Below are positions 16,043 to 28,060 of a stretch of DNA of 64,000 nt, piece by piece; position 1 is the first letter of the stretch; each line of letters starts with the position of its first letter. Origin of the DNA: APNM01 sp040361335 (lineage in GTDB: Bacteria; Pseudomonadota; Gammaproteobacteria; Nevskiales; Salinisphaeraceae); assembly GCF_040361335.1 (NCBI RefSeq), contig NZ_APNM01000011.1:1-64000 (forward strand), written 5' to 3'. Under the pieces are notes generated by a model that saw only the letters and a program-made list of their open reading frames with translations, ran no database searches and was not told the DNA's origin. The position numbers and the translations under genes were made by a program.

Positions 16043-17698
16043 TCAGCCGATCGCCTCCGAGGCGGCCCGGCCGGCGGTGCGCCCCGAGAACAGGCAGCCC
16101 CCGAGGAAGGTGCCCTCCAGCGAGCGGTAGCCGTGCATGCCGCCGCCGCCGAAGCCGCTGGCCTCGCCTGCGGCGTACAGGCCCGGCAGCGGCTCGCCGT
16201 CAGCCTTCAGCACCCGGCCGGACAAGTCCGTTTCCAGGCCGCCCAGGGTCTTGCGGGTGAGGATGTTCAGGCGCACCGCGATCAGTGACCCGGCCTTGGG
16301 GTCCAGCAGCCGGTGCGGCTTAGCCACGCGCGAGACCTTGTCCGCGAAGTAGCGGCGCGCGCCGTGGATGGCCGTGACCTGCAGGTCCTTGGTGTAGGGG
16401 TTGGCCATCTCGCGGTCGCGCGCGACCACCTCACGCTCCACCTGCTCCGGGTCCAGCAGCGGCTCGTCGGTGAGCCCGTTCATGCCGCGGACCAGTTCGC
16501 CGAGATCGTCGGCCACGACGAAATCCGCGCCATGCTTCTTGAACGCCTCCACCGGCCCCGGCGCACCCGAGCCGATGCGGCCGAGAACCCCGCGCAGGCT
16601 CTTGCCCGTGAGATCCGGGTTCTGCTCCGAGCCGGACAGCGCGAACTCGCGCTCGATGATCTTCTGGGTGAGCACGAACCAAGTGTAGTCGTACCCGGTC
16701 TGCATGATGTGCTCGAGCGTGCCCAGGGTATCGAAGCCCGGGAACAGCGGCACCGGCAGGCGCCGGCCGCGGGCGTCGAGCCACAGGGACGACGGGCCGG
16801 GAAGGATACGGATACCGTGGCGGGTCCAGATGGGATCCCAGTTCTCGATGCCCTCGGTGTAGTGCCACATGCGGTCGCGATTGATCAGATGGGCGCCGGC
16901 GTCCTCGGCGATACCGAGCATACGCCCGTCGACGTGGTCCGGCACGCCGTGCAGCATGCGCGCCGGCGGCGCGCCCAGACGCTCGGGCCAGTTCTGCCGC
17001 ACCAGCTCGGGATTGGCGCCGATGCCGCCGCTGGTGACGATCACCGCCTGCGCCCGCAACTCGAACCCGCCGGTCACCTCGCGGTTGCTGGGAGCCCCGC
17101 GCTCGGCGTCGCTGGGTGCCAGCACGTCCCCGCGCACGCCCACGACGGCACCGTTCTCGGTCAGCAGCCCGGTGACCCGGTGGCGGAACTTGAGGGTCGC
17201 CCGGCCGGCTTCCTCGGCCGCGCGCACCCGGCGCACGAAGGGTTCCAGCAGGCCGGGGCCGGTGCCCCAGGTGATGTGGAAGCGCGGTACGGAATTGCCC
17301 GGGCCGGTGGCATCGTAACCGCCGCGCTCGGCCCAGCCCACGATCGGGAAGAAACCCACGCCCTGCTCGCGCAGCCACGACCGCTTCTCGCCGGCGGCGA
17401 AATCCACGTAGGCCTCGGCCCAGCGCCGCGGCCAACGGTCCTCGTCACGGTCGAAGCCGGCGGTGCCCTCCCAGTCCTGCCAGGCGAGGGCGTGCGAGTC
17501 GCGGATGCCCATGCGCCGCTGCTCCGGCGAATCGACGAAGAACAGTCCGCCGAAGGACCAGAAGGCCTGTCCGCCCAGGCTCTGTGCCGGCTCCTGGTCG
17601 AGTAGGCACACCCGCCGGCCGGCGTCGGCCAGCTCCGCGGCGGCGGTCAGGCCGGCCAGCCCGCCGCCGACCACGATAACGTCGGCCTGTTCGCTCAT
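16043..17698 (-). CDS. FAD-binding dehydrogenase, 3-ketosteroid dehydrogenase/fumarate reductase type
   Basis: A 551-residue flavoprotein. The N-terminal FAD motif is VIVVGGGLAGLTAAAELADAG and the C-terminal FAD-contacting region is LPGLYAAGEASGFGGGGMHG...GTFLGGCLFSGRTAG. It belongs to the conserved bacterial group annotated simply as FAD-binding dehydrogenase, related to ketosteroid delta-1-dehydrogenases and fumarate reductases. The physiological substrate is not known. ATG at 17698 is chosen because GGAGGGG lies just upstream and the FAD motif starts at residue 6; a longer in-frame start at 17785 would add an unlikely leader. Confidence 0.88.
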   Translation of the reverse strand: MSEQADVIVVGGGLAGLTAAAELADAGRRVCLLDQEPAQSLGGQAFWSFGGLFFVDSPEQRRMGIRDSHALAWQDWEGTAGFDRDEDRWPRRWAEAYVDFAAGEKRSWLREQGVGFFPIVGWAERGGYDATGPGNSVPRFHITWGTGPGLLEPFVRRVRAAEEAGRATLKFRHRVTGLLTENGAVVGVRGDVLAPSDAERGAPSNREVTGGFELRAQAVIVTSGGIGANPELVRQNWPERLGAPPARMLHGVPDHVDGRMLGIAEDAGAHLINRDRMWHYTEGIENWDPIWTRHGIRILPGPSSLWLDARGRRLPVPLFPGFDTLGTLEHIMQTGYDYTWFVLTQKIIEREFALSGSEQNPDLTGKSLRGVLGRIGSGAPGPVEAFKKHGADFVVADDLGELVRGMNGLTDEPLLDPEQVEREVVARDREMANPYTKDLQVTAIHGARRYFADKVSRVAKPHRLLDPKAGSLIAVRLNILTRKTLGGLETDLSGRVLKADGEPLPGLYAAGEASGFGGGGMHGYRSLEGTFLGGCLFSGRTAGRAASEAIG

Positions 17699-17819
17699 GG
17701 GTTCCCCTCCCCGTCGGTCGTTGGTATGAACGATCTTTGCCGCGATCATGCCTGCCGCGGGCGGCGGGGACCATGGTAAATCCATACGCGGCGGCCACCA
17801 CGCGGGCTCATGGGGTATT

Positions 17820-17966
17820 TAGCAAGTTGTCGCGAGCAGGAGGCCGGTTGGGCGCCGAGGTTTCATAGACGCCCTCTCAGAGGGTGTTTACAAAGGGCCC
17901 TCCCCTGCAAAGAGGGAGCACCGCCGGCACCCGAGATGCCGAGCGCAGTAGTTTTGTAAACACACT
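17820..17966. repeat. palindromic dispersed element, copy B (compound)
   Basis: A compact copy at 17881-17966 is bounded by AGGGTGTTTACAAAG and, inward from the right, AGTGTGTTTACAAAAC. A half element precedes it at about 17820-17880 (GTCGCGAGCAGGAGG, GGTTGGGCGCCGAGG), joined through CCCTCTCAGAGGG. The right edge is immediately followed by the stop codon of the Usp gene (17968-17970). It occupies most of the space between the flavoprotein start and the Usp stop. Confidence 0.75.
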
Positions 17967-17967
17967 C

Positions 17968-18792
17968 TCAGGGCACGAGCATGACCGGGACTTGCGCCGC
18001 CGCCACCAGACCGGCGGCGCCCTCGCCGTGCAGGAGGGCCGGATGCCCGGCGGACAGGACCAGCACACGCGCGCGCTCGCGCGCGACCCGATCGGCGAGG
18101 TCGGCACCGCGGGCGGCGCCCGCCGCCGACACGCGGTGGGGAATGCCGCGTTCCGCCAGCCAGCGCATCGCCGCTTCGCCGTCGTCGCCCGCGCCGGCGG
18201 CACCGGCCAGCAGCACTACCGGCTCGTCGGCGGAGAGCCGCAGGGCGACCGCCAGCGGCAACAGCGTCTCGTCGGCCGCGCCGGATGCGACCGCGACCCC
18301 CGCGACACCCGCCGCCGGCGGCTCGGCGGGCACGAACAGGACCGGACAGGGCGGCGCCGTCGCGAGTCGGCGGGCGGTGCCGCCGAGGCGCACGCCCCGT
18401 GCCGACGACCAGCCCACCCGGCCGACCACCATCCAGTCTCCCGCGGCGGCCCGGGCATGAATCTCCGCGGGCAAGCGGCCGCGGGCCACGTCGAACTCCC
18501 AGGTCACCGCCTGCCGGGCCGCCGTCGCCGCCAGGTGCGCGCGCAGCCGGTCGGCACGCTCGCGCAGCCGGACGCTCAACCGATCGGCATCCAGGTGTCG
18601 CGCGGCACCGGTCGTCACCCCGATCTCGGTGGCGAACGGAAACCCGGCCGCATGCACGAGATCCAGCTCCTCCACGAACACCGCCTGCGCCGGCACGCGC
18701 CGGCGGCCGGCGAGCTCGACCGCGGTCTCCAGCGCGCGCAGGGCGCTTCCGGAGTCGTCCACGAAGGCCAACACGCGCGACCGGTCGGCCAT
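17968..18792 (-). CDS. tandem universal-stress-protein (UspA-like) domain protein
   Basis: A 274-residue protein with two Usp-type alpha/beta domains. The first begins DRSRVLAFVDDSGSALRALETAVELA and has the typical mid-domain GDWMVVGRVGWSSARGVRLGGTARRL, close to the ATP-binding Gly-rich loop of UspA, followed by PPCPVLFVP. The second domain (from about residue 165) is more diverged and ends VPVMLVP. It starts one base after the stop of the Lon-like protease gene, so the two are co-transcribed and probably co-regulated under stress. The ATG at 18792 is favoured, because an upstream start would translate the hexanucleotide repeat as a (Thr-Ala)n leader. Confidence 0.8.
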   Translation of the reverse strand: MADRSRVLAFVDDSGSALRALETAVELAGRRRVPAQAVFVEELDLVHAAGFPFATEIGVTTGAARHLDADRLSVRLRERADRLRAHLAATAARQAVTWEFDVARGRLPAEIHARAAAGDWMVVGRVGWSSARGVRLGGTARRLATAPPCPVLFVPAEPPAAGVAGVAVASGAADETLLPLAVALRLSADEPVVLLAGAAGAGDDGEAAMRWLAERGIPHRVSAAGAARGADLADRVARERARVLVLSAGHPALLHGEGAAGLVAAAQVPVMLVP

Positions 18793-18793
18793 G

Positions 18794-21232
<2,439 letters not shown>

Positions 21233-21364
21233 GGTCCCGGCATGTTTCCGCGGGACCGGCCCGTCACCGATCCCGCCGACAAGGCTACCGCCGATACCGG
21301 CACCGCACCAATCGTCCGGCCCGACACGCGCTAAGATGGCGCAACGTCCCGACACGATTCCGGC

Positions 21365-22597
21365 ATGCCCGCGCACGAGCCGACCGGCCCCATTCCGCTG
21401 AGCCGCCGCATCTCGCTGCCCCTGCTCGTGCTCTACGGCCTGGGCCAGACCATCGGCGCCGGCATCTATGCCCTGGTGGGCGAGGTCGCGGGCGCGGCCG
21501 GCTACGGGGCGCCGCTGTCATTCCTGCTGGCCGCGTTGCTGGCGGCCGTGACCGCCCTGTCCTACGCCGAGCTCTCCGGCCGGTATCCGCGCGCCGCCGG
21601 CGCCGCGCTCTACGTGCAGACCGGCCTGGGCTCGGCCCGGCTGGGCGCAGCGACCGGCCTGCTCGTGGTGCTGGCGGGGCTGGTCTCCAGCGCCGCCCTG
21701 ATCAACGCCTTCATCGGTCAGCTCGCGGCGTTCGTACCGGTGGATCGCACCCTGGCGATCCTGCTGGTCGCGGCCGCGCTCGGCCTGATCGCGGCCTGGG
21801 GCATCCTGGAATCGCTGCTGATCGCGGGCCTGGTCACGCTCCTGGAGATCGGCGGCCTGCTGCTGGTGATCGGCGCGGCCTGGCCGGACCTGGCGACCCT
21901 GCCCGCGCGCTGGCCGGTGCTGCTCCCGGAGGCGGCGCCGGGCCCGTGGCTGGGCGTGCTCGGCGGCATGCTCCTGGCCTTCTACGCCTTCCTGGGATTC
22001 GAGGACATGGTGGACGTGGCCGAGGAGGTACGCGACGTCCGGCGCAACCTGCCGCTGGCGATCCTCGCGACCTTGGGCCTGACTACCGTGCTGTATGTCG
22101 CGATCATGGCCGCCGCCGTGCTCAGCCTGCCGCCGTCGGAGCTGGCGGCAAGCGCCGCGCCTCTGGCACGCCTGTACGCCCACCACGCGGGTATCGCGGG
22201 GCCCGCGATCTCGATCATCGGCCTGTTCGCGATCATCAACGGCGCCCTGATCTCGCTGATCATGGCCTCGCGCGTGCTCTACGGCCTCAGCCGCCGCGGC
22301 CAGCTCCCGGCCTGGCTCGGGCGGGTCCATCCGGGCAGGCGCACACCGGTGCTCGCCACGATCCTGGTCACCGCGATCTGCGCCGTCCTAGCCCTGATCG
22401 GGCGCCTGGCGTCGCTGGCGGAAACCACCTCCCTGCTGATGCTCGGCGTCTTCGCCCTGATCAACCTCAGCCTCTGGCGGATCAAGCGGCGGGAGCCGGC
22501 GGCGGCATCGGGCCTGCCGGCCTGGCTGCCGCTCACCGGCATGGCGCTCAATATCGGCCTGATCGGTTTCCGGCTGTTCAGCCTGACGACCGGCTGA
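21365..22597 (+). CDS. APC-superfamily amino-acid/polyamine permease
   Basis: A 410-residue inner-membrane transporter with roughly 12 hydrophobic segments. The first helix carries the APC substrate-site signature YGLGQTIGAGIYALVGEVAG (unwound Gly-rich region), and YAELSGRYPRAAG follows helix 2. FYAFLGFEDMVDVAEEVRD corresponds to the helix 6-7 region. It probably takes up an amino acid or amine with protons; the substrate cannot be assigned. It is divergent from the Lon-like gene, 132 bases away. Confidence 0.88.
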   Translation: MPAHEPTGPIPLSRRISLPLLVLYGLGQTIGAGIYALVGEVAGAAGYGAPLSFLLAALLAAVTALSYAELSGRYPRAAGAALYVQTGLGSARLGAATGLLVVLAGLVSSAALINAFIGQLAAFVPVDRTLAILLVAAALGLIAAWGILESLLIAGLVTLLEIGGLLLVIGAAWPDLATLPARWPVLLPEAAPGPWLGVLGGMLLAFYAFLGFEDMVDVAEEVRDVRRNLPLAILATLGLTTVLYVAIMAAAVLSLPPSELAASAAPLARLYAHHAGIAGPAISIIGLFAIINGALISLIMASRVLYGLSRRGQLPAWLGRVHPGRRTPVLATILVTAICAVLALIGRLASLAETTSLLMLGVFALINLSLWRIKRREPAAASGLPAWLPLTGMALNIGLIGFRLFSLTTG

Positions 22598-22733
22598 GCG
22601 CGCCGGCGGCGTACAGAATGGGAACGGGTGGCCGATAACAATCCCACGCGCCGTGCGCCATGCCGGCGCTTGCGCGCGTGGCGCGGACCACACCGAACAA
22701 TTTGCATGGATCGTTGGGCCGGAAGGGCGAACG

Positions 22734-25700
22734 GTGAGCAAGCATTCGACCGACACGATGGACAGCCCGGCATCGCGGAGCGCCGAGTCGTATTTCCGTG
22801 CGCTGCTGGAAACGGCGCCGGACGCCATGGTGATCGTCGACCACAACGGCCGTATCGCGCTGGTCAACACCCAGGTGGAGCGCCTGTTCGGCTATTCGCG
22901 CGACGAGCTGGTCGGCGGCACGGTGGAGTTGCTGATACCGGAGCGCTATCGCGGTCAGCACGTGTACCACCGCACGCAGTACCTGCGGCAGCCCAAGACC
23001 CGCGCGATGGGCGCCGAGGTGGATCTGCACGGCCGCCGCAAGGACGGCAGCGAATTCCCGGTGGACATCAGCCTGAGCCCGATGACCCTGCCGCAGGGCA
23101 TCTGGACCACCGCCGCCATCCGCGACGTCACCGATCGCCGGCGCAAGGAACAGCAACTGCGCGCCAGCCACGCCCGGCTGCGGGAGCTCACGCGGCGCCT
23201 GGAACAGGAAACGACACGCCTGAAGGACGCCCAGGCCGTGGCCCATATCGGCAGCGGCGAAATGGACCTGCGCAGCGAACGCCTGACCTGGTCCGACGAG
23301 ATCTACCGGATCTTCGAGGTGCCGCCGGGCAGCCTCAAGCGCTACGAGGATCTGCTCGCGCGCATCCACCCCGACGACCGCGAGGCGACCGACCGCGCGT
23401 ATCGCGAGTCGATCGAGAGCCACGCCCCGTACTCGATCGTCCACCGCATCGTGATGCCGGACGGCCGCATCAAGCATGTCTGCACTCGCGGCAGCACCTT
23501 TTGCGACGATCACGGCCGTCCCCTGCGGTCGGTGGGCACGGTCCAGGACATCACCGAGAGCATGGCGCGCGAGCATGCGGTGCAGGAAAGCGAGACACGC
23601 TACCGGCGCCTGTTCGAGACCGCCCAAGACGGCATCCTCCTGATCGACGACGCCAGCGGCCGCGTGCTCGACGCCAACCCCTACCTGACCGACCTGATCG
23701 GCTACGACCTGGACGAACTGCTCGGCCGGACGCTCCCGGAGCTGCCCGCCTTCGGCAGCTCGCAGGTGGCCGACGACGTGCTCCGCGGGCTGGCCCATGC
23801 CGACTATGCCCGGCACGAAGCCCGGATCATCGCCAAGAACGGGCGCCTGATCGACGTCGAGTGCATCAGCAACCGTTACTGCGTCGGCGGCGACGCCGTC
23901 ATCCAGTGCAACATCCGCGATATCACGGCCCGCAAGGAGACGGAGCGGTCCCTGGAACGCCTCAACCGCGTGCGGATGGTGCTCAGCGACATCAATACGC
24001 TGATCGTGCGCTCGCGCAGCCGGCAGGAACTGTTCCGGGACGTCTGCCGCATCGCGGTCGAGGTGGGCGGCTTCCGGCTGGCCTGGATCGGCCTGGTCGA
24101 ACAGGACGGCCTGCGGCCGGTCGCGAGCCACGGCGTCGACGAGGGCTACCTCGAGGCACTGGTGTCGCCCCCGGGCGCGACCTGCCACGAAAGGCACGCG
24201 CCGACGGTCCGTGCGTACCGCGACCGCACGCGGGTCGTGGTCAACGATATCGAGCACGAGTCCGGCGCGAGCCCCTGGCGGGACGCGGCCCTGGCGCGCG
24301 GCTTGCGTTCGGTGCTGGCCTATCCGCTGATCGTCGGCGACGAGGTGGTGGGCGTGCTCGACCTGTACGCGCCGGAGCCGGGTTTCTTCGACGAGGGCGA
24401 GCTGAAGCTGCTGGACGTGCTCGCCGGCGACATCGTGTACGCGATGGAATTCATCTGGAACCGCGAGCAGATCGATTACCTCGCCTACTACGACCCGCTG
24501 ACCCGGCTCGCCAACCGGCGGCTGTTCTCGGAGCGGGTGGAACAGTTCGTGAAGCTGGCGCGGCGCGACGACACCATGGTCGCCGTGCTGATCCTGGACC
24601 TGGCCCACTTCAAGTCGGTGAACGACGCCGTCGGCGCGGCCGCCGCCGACCGCATCCTGGAGGAGATGGCGCACCGGGTGGCGGAACTCGTGGGCGGCGA
24701 GGACCAGGTCGCGCGCCTGGGCGGCGACCTGTTCGCGGCGGTGGTGCCCCAGCTCAAGGACGCGGGCGACCTGTCGGCCCTGCTGCGCGACAGCGTGCGC
24801 GACCACCTGTGCCTGCCCTTCCGCGCCGGAGGTTCGGAACTGCGCCTGTCGGTCAAGATCGGGATCGCGGTATCCCCCGCCGACGGCAGCGATGCCCAGG
24901 CCCTGCTCCGGCATGCCGAATCCGCGCTCAAGCACGCCAAGGAAGCCGGCGAGCCGTACATGTTCTACGCGCACGAGATGAGCGAGACCCTCAAGCAGAA
25001 GCTCAATCTCGACAGCGAGCTGCGGCGCGCGGTGGAACAGCGCGAGTTCGTGCTGCACTACCAGCCCAAGGTGGACCTGCGGACCGGCACCGTCACCGGC
25101 GTCGAGGCCCTGCTGCGCTGGCGGCATCCCACGCGCGGCCTGTTGCCGCCGAGCGGCTTCGTGCCCCTGCTGGAGAAAAGCGGCCTGATCGTGGAAGTCG
25201 GCCGCTGGGTCCTGGGCCGGGCGGTGGCGGACTACCGGCGCTGGCGGGCCTGCGGCCTGCACGCGCCGCGCATCGCCGTCAACGTCTCCGCGGCACAGTT
25301 GCGGCAGCCGGATTTCGTGGCCCGGGTCGCCGAGGTCGTGGACGACGGCGGCACGCCGGGGGACAGCGGCATCGAGCTCGAGATCACCGAATCCATGCTG
25401 ATGGCCGACATGGCGCCCAACTTCGAGAAACTGAACACCCTGCGCGAGCTGGGTGTCACCGCCACGATCGACGATTTCGGCACCGGCCACTCGTCGCTGG
25501 CCTACCTCGCGCGCCTGCCGGTGGACACGATCAAGATCGACCGTTCATTCATTTCCGGCATGGTCGGCAGCCCGGACATCCGCAACATCGTCACCACCAT
25601 CGTCTCCCTGGCCCATTCGCTGAACCTGCGCGTGGTCGCCGAGGGCGTGGAGTCGCCGGAACAGGTGTCGCTGCTGCGCGCCCTGCACTGCGACGAGGCG

Positions 25701-25784
25701 CAAGGCTATCTCTTCAACAAGGCGCTGCCGGAGGAAGAACTGGTCGAACTTCTGCACGCCGGCAGGCCCTACCAAGTGGCATGA
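22734..25784 (+). CDS. PAS-PAS-PAS-GAF-GGDEF-EAL signalling protein
   Basis: A 1016-residue soluble sensor. PAS domains are seen at about 20-130 (LLETAPDAMVIVDHNGRIAL), 170-285 (MDLRSERLTWSDEIYRIFEV) and 295-400 (LFETAQDGILLIDDASGRVL). A GAF domain spans about 415-560. The diguanylate-cyclase domain follows, with a degenerate active loop GGDLF (663-667) in place of GGDEF. The EAL domain (from about 745) keeps EALLRW (Glu791), NVSA, LEITESM, DDFGTGHSSL, KID, EGVE and QGY, so phosphodiesterase activity is likely while cyclase activity is doubtful. Start GTG at 22734 is preceded by GGAAGGG; an ATG at 22758 is an alternative. Confidence 0.9.
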   Translation: MSKHSTDTMDSPASRSAESYFRALLETAPDAMVIVDHNGRIALVNTQVERLFGYSRDELVGGTVELLIPERYRGQHVYHRTQYLRQPKTRAMGAEVDLHGRRKDGSEFPVDISLSPMTLPQGIWTTAAIRDVTDRRRKEQQLRASHARLRELTRRLEQETTRLKDAQAVAHIGSGEMDLRSERLTWSDEIYRIFEVPPGSLKRYEDLLARIHPDDREATDRAYRESIESHAPYSIVHRIVMPDGRIKHVCTRGSTFCDDHGRPLRSVGTVQDITESMAREHAVQESETRYRRLFETAQDGILLIDDASGRVLDANPYLTDLIGYDLDELLGRTLPELPAFGSSQVADDVLRGLAHADYARHEARIIAKNGRLIDVECISNRYCVGGDAVIQCNIRDITARKETERSLERLNRVRMVLSDINTLIVRSRSRQELFRDVCRIAVEVGGFRLAWIGLVEQDGLRPVASHGVDEGYLEALVSPPGATCHERHAPTVRAYRDRTRVVVNDIEHESGASPWRDAALARGLRSVLAYPLIVGDEVVGVLDLYAPEPGFFDEGELKLLDVLAGDIVYAMEFIWNREQIDYLAYYDPLTRLANRRLFSERVEQFVKLARRDDTMVAVLILDLAHFKSVNDAVGAAAADRILEEMAHRVAELVGGEDQVARLGGDLFAAVVPQLKDAGDLSALLRDSVRDHLCLPFRAGGSELRLSVKIGIAVSPADGSDAQALLRHAESALKHAKEAGEPYMFYAHEMSETLKQKLNLDSELRRAVEQREFVLHYQPKVDLRTGTVTGVEALLRWRHPTRGLLPPSGFVPLLEKSGLIVEVGRWVLGRAVADYRRWRACGLHAPRIAVNVSAAQLRQPDFVARVAEVVDDGGTPGDSGIELEITESMLMADMAPNFEKLNTLRELGVTATIDDFGTGHSSLAYLARLPVDTIKIDRSFISGMVGSPDIRNIVTTIVSLAHSLNLRVVAEGVESPEQVSLLRALHCDEAQGYLFNKALPEEELVELLHAGRPYQVA

Positions 25785-25811
25785 CCGCCCGCCGGCCGGC
25801 CGCGGCCGCGC

Positions 25812-26990
25812 CTACGGCGCCGTCACCTCGGTGACGCCCTCGCCGTCGACCAGGCGGATGCCGCGATACTCGCAGCGGCCGTGACCGCGCTGGAACAGGC
25901 TGTTGGCGATCAGCCAGACGGCCCGGATCTCGCCGGCGGGGGCGCCGAGCGCGCGCACGCAGTCGTCGTGGACATTGCGCGCTTCGGAACGCCACCGGCC
26001 GAGACCCGCCGTGCCGGAGCGGATCACGATATGGGTCTCGCGTGCCCGCCAGGTCGGCAGCGGACAGCGGTACACGGTCTCCGGCGGCAACGCCGCGCTC
26101 CAGTGCCAGGTGATGTCCTGACCGTTGTCGAACTCCACCGCGATGCTCAGATAGTCGTGCGTCGGGACCGTGTCCTCGGCCAGCGTCGAAGGCAACTCGT
26201 CCACCTTCCATTGCCACTCCAGGCGGGTATCGGGACGCAGCGGCAGACGCAGCTCGCGACGCAGGATGCCGACGTCGGCATGGGTATGACAGCGCATACC
26301 CCCGTCGGCCGGCGCATAAATCTCCGCCGGCCCCAGGAACCAGAGGTAGCGCCAGTCCGCCGGCGGCTCGATCCGGTCGCGCAGCCGACCGGCCTCGGCG
26401 CGGGCCTGCGGGGGCGCTCCCTCGTGGGCGGCCAGGGCGGCGAGTGCCCCGCCGGGATCGACACCCTCGCGCCAGCGCAGCACCAGCACGGTCATGCCAC
26501 CGGATGTCTTGCGGTACGCCTTCGCGTCGGTCGCGAGGCGACCCTGCCGGTCGGCCCACTCGCCGGGGAAATAGTTGCCCAGATAGAGCCGGCCACCACG
26601 CTCGGCGGTCACGGTATGGCCCTCGCGCGTGCCGCGGAAGACCTCGCCGGTCTCGCCGATACGGAACCAGAGCTGGAAGTGCGGCGCCACCCAGATATCC
26701 AGCAGACGCGACAGGTAGACCCGGCCGGCGGCGAGGAAGGTCACGGTCTCGCCGGCGGCGAGGTCCAGGCCCGTGTCGAGCCAGGGCAGGCGGTCGCCCG
26801 GCACCTCGACGACATGATGCCCGGCGAGCCTGTCGCCGGGCGCCGCCGCCAACCAGCGCTCGCAGCGTTGCCGGAAGGCGGCCCGGTCGGGCGGCGGCTC
26901 GACCCGGCCGGCCAGGCGTCGCGCCAGGGCGCGGCCGGCGAAGCGGGCCGTGACGGCGAGCTCATGGGCGATGCGCAGGGGCGACTTCAT
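25812..26990 (-). CDS. DUF3047-like protein with extra N-terminal domain
   Basis: A 392-residue protein of unknown function. The C-terminal half (about 225-385) has the DUF3047-like pattern: LEWQWKVDELP, HDYLSIAVEFDNGQD, ARNVHDDCVRALG and a closing VWLIANSLFQRGHGRCEYRGI. The N-terminal half contains a beta-rich segment (GLDLAAGETVTFLAAGRVYL, then GETGEVFRGTREGHTVTAERGGRLYLGNYF) that resembles carbohydrate-binding beta-sandwich lectin domains of the LecA kind; that is a tentative likeness. No signal peptide or membrane helix is seen. GGAGGATCGCC precedes the ATG. The gene is convergent with the PAS-EAL gene and divergent from the hydroxylase. Confidence 0.6.
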   Translation of the reverse strand: MKSPLRIAHELAVTARFAGRALARRLAGRVEPPPDRAAFRQRCERWLAAAPGDRLAGHHVVEVPGDRLPWLDTGLDLAAGETVTFLAAGRVYLSRLLDIWVAPHFQLWFRIGETGEVFRGTREGHTVTAERGGRLYLGNYFPGEWADRQGRLATDAKAYRKTSGGMTVLVLRWREGVDPGGALAALAAHEGAPPQARAEAGRLRDRIEPPADWRYLWFLGPAEIYAPADGGMRCHTHADVGILRRELRLPLRPDTRLEWQWKVDELPSTLAEDTVPTHDYLSIAVEFDNGQDITWHWSAALPPETVYRCPLPTWRARETHIVIRSGTAGLGRWRSEARNVHDDCVRALGAPAGEIRAVWLIANSLFQRGHGRCEYRGIRLVDGEGVTEVTAP

Positions 26991-27157
26991 GGCGATCCTC
27001 CGGAAACGGTCCCGCGTGGTCTGCCGGACCTGTTCTCGCAGCGGCCAGCTTACACGCTCGATCGCGGGCCATCCGGATACCGCCGGACGGCCCGGGCCAT
27101 GACCGGTGGCGCCGCGTGGCGTTATCCTTGCCGTGAACCCCGTGCCAGCATGCCGCC

Positions 27158-28060
27158 ATGCCCGCGCTGATCTACTGGACCATTCCCGTTTTCCTCGCCT
27201 TCATCGCGCTCGAGCTGGCCGCGCTCGCCTGGCGCCGGCGGCGGGGCCTGGAAACACGCGGCTACGAGCGCACGGACACGGCGGCGAGCCTGGCCATGGG
27301 CGTCGGCAACCTGGTGGTGACGGCCGGGTGGAAGACCGTCGCCGTGGGTCTGCTCTTCGTGGTGTACGAGTTCCGGCTGTTCGAGATCAGTACCACAGCT
27401 TGGTGGGCCTGGGCCCTTCTCATTGTTGGCGACGACTTCTGCTACTACTGGTTCCACCGCTTCAGCCACCGCGTGCGCGCCGGCTGGGCGGGCCACGTGA
27501 ACCACCATTCCAGCACCTACTACAACCTGAGCACGGCGCTACGCCAGTCCTGGACCAGCCCGCTGTTCAAGGTGTGGTTCTACCTGCCGCTGGCGTGGCT
27601 CGGCTTCCACCCGCTGATGATCGTGACCGCGCAGGCGATCAGCCTGCTCTACCAGTTTTGGATCCACACCGAGGCCATCGGCCGGCTCGGCCCGCTGGAA
27701 TGGGTCCTGAACACGCCCTCGCACCATCGTGTCCACCACGGCGCGAACGACGAGTACGTGGACCGCAACTACGGCGGCATCCTGATCGTGTGGGACCGCC
27801 TGTTCGGCACCTTCGAGCCGGAGCGGGCGCCGGCCCGCTACGGTCTGCGCAAGACCTTCGACAGCCGCAACCCGTTCCGGATCGCCTTCCACGAGTGGAC
27901 GGACCTGCTGCGGGAGGCACGCGCGACGCCACGCTGGCGCGACCGGCTGCTGCTCTTCGCCATGCCGCCGGGCTGGCGGCCGCACCGTGAAGACGGCAGC
28001 GGCGGCGGGCGGCCACTCAGAGGGCCTCTACAAAACGTCGCGAGCAAAGGTAGGCCATAG
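27158..28060 (+). CDS. sterol desaturase/fatty acid hydroxylase family membrane enzyme
   Basis: A 300-residue integral-membrane diiron enzyme. Hydrophobic segments flank the His boxes: HRFSH (100-104), HVNHH (113-117) and SHHRVHHG (188-195), with an additional WIH (170). These ligate the two irons that activate oxygen for hydroxylation or desaturation of a lipid. The exact lipid is unknown; family members also act on carotenoids and alkylglycerols. The last 15 or so codons (PLRGPLQNVASKGRP) are encoded by the left end of a dispersed palindromic repeat, so the C-terminal tail and stop codon are element-derived. Confidence 0.88.
   Translation: MPALIYWTIPVFLAFIALELAALAWRRRRGLETRGYERTDTAASLAMGVGNLVVTAGWKTVAVGLLFVVYEFRLFEISTTAWWAWALLIVGDDFCYYWFHRFSHRVRAGWAGHVNHHSSTYYNLSTALRQSWTSPLFKVWFYLPLAWLGFHPLMIVTAQAISLLYQFWIHTEAIGRLGPLEWVLNTPSHHRVHHGANDEYVDRNYGGILIVWDRLFGTFEPERAPARYGLRKTFDSRNPFRIAFHEWTDLLREARATPRWRDRLLLFAMPPGWRPHREDGSGGGRPLRGPLQNVASKGRP

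Noticed and set aside
22578..25490. 970-codon open frame antisense to the PAS-GGDEF-EAL gene
   Set aside because: No motif can be read in it and the sense strand encodes six recognisable domains; long antisense frames are expected at this G+C content.
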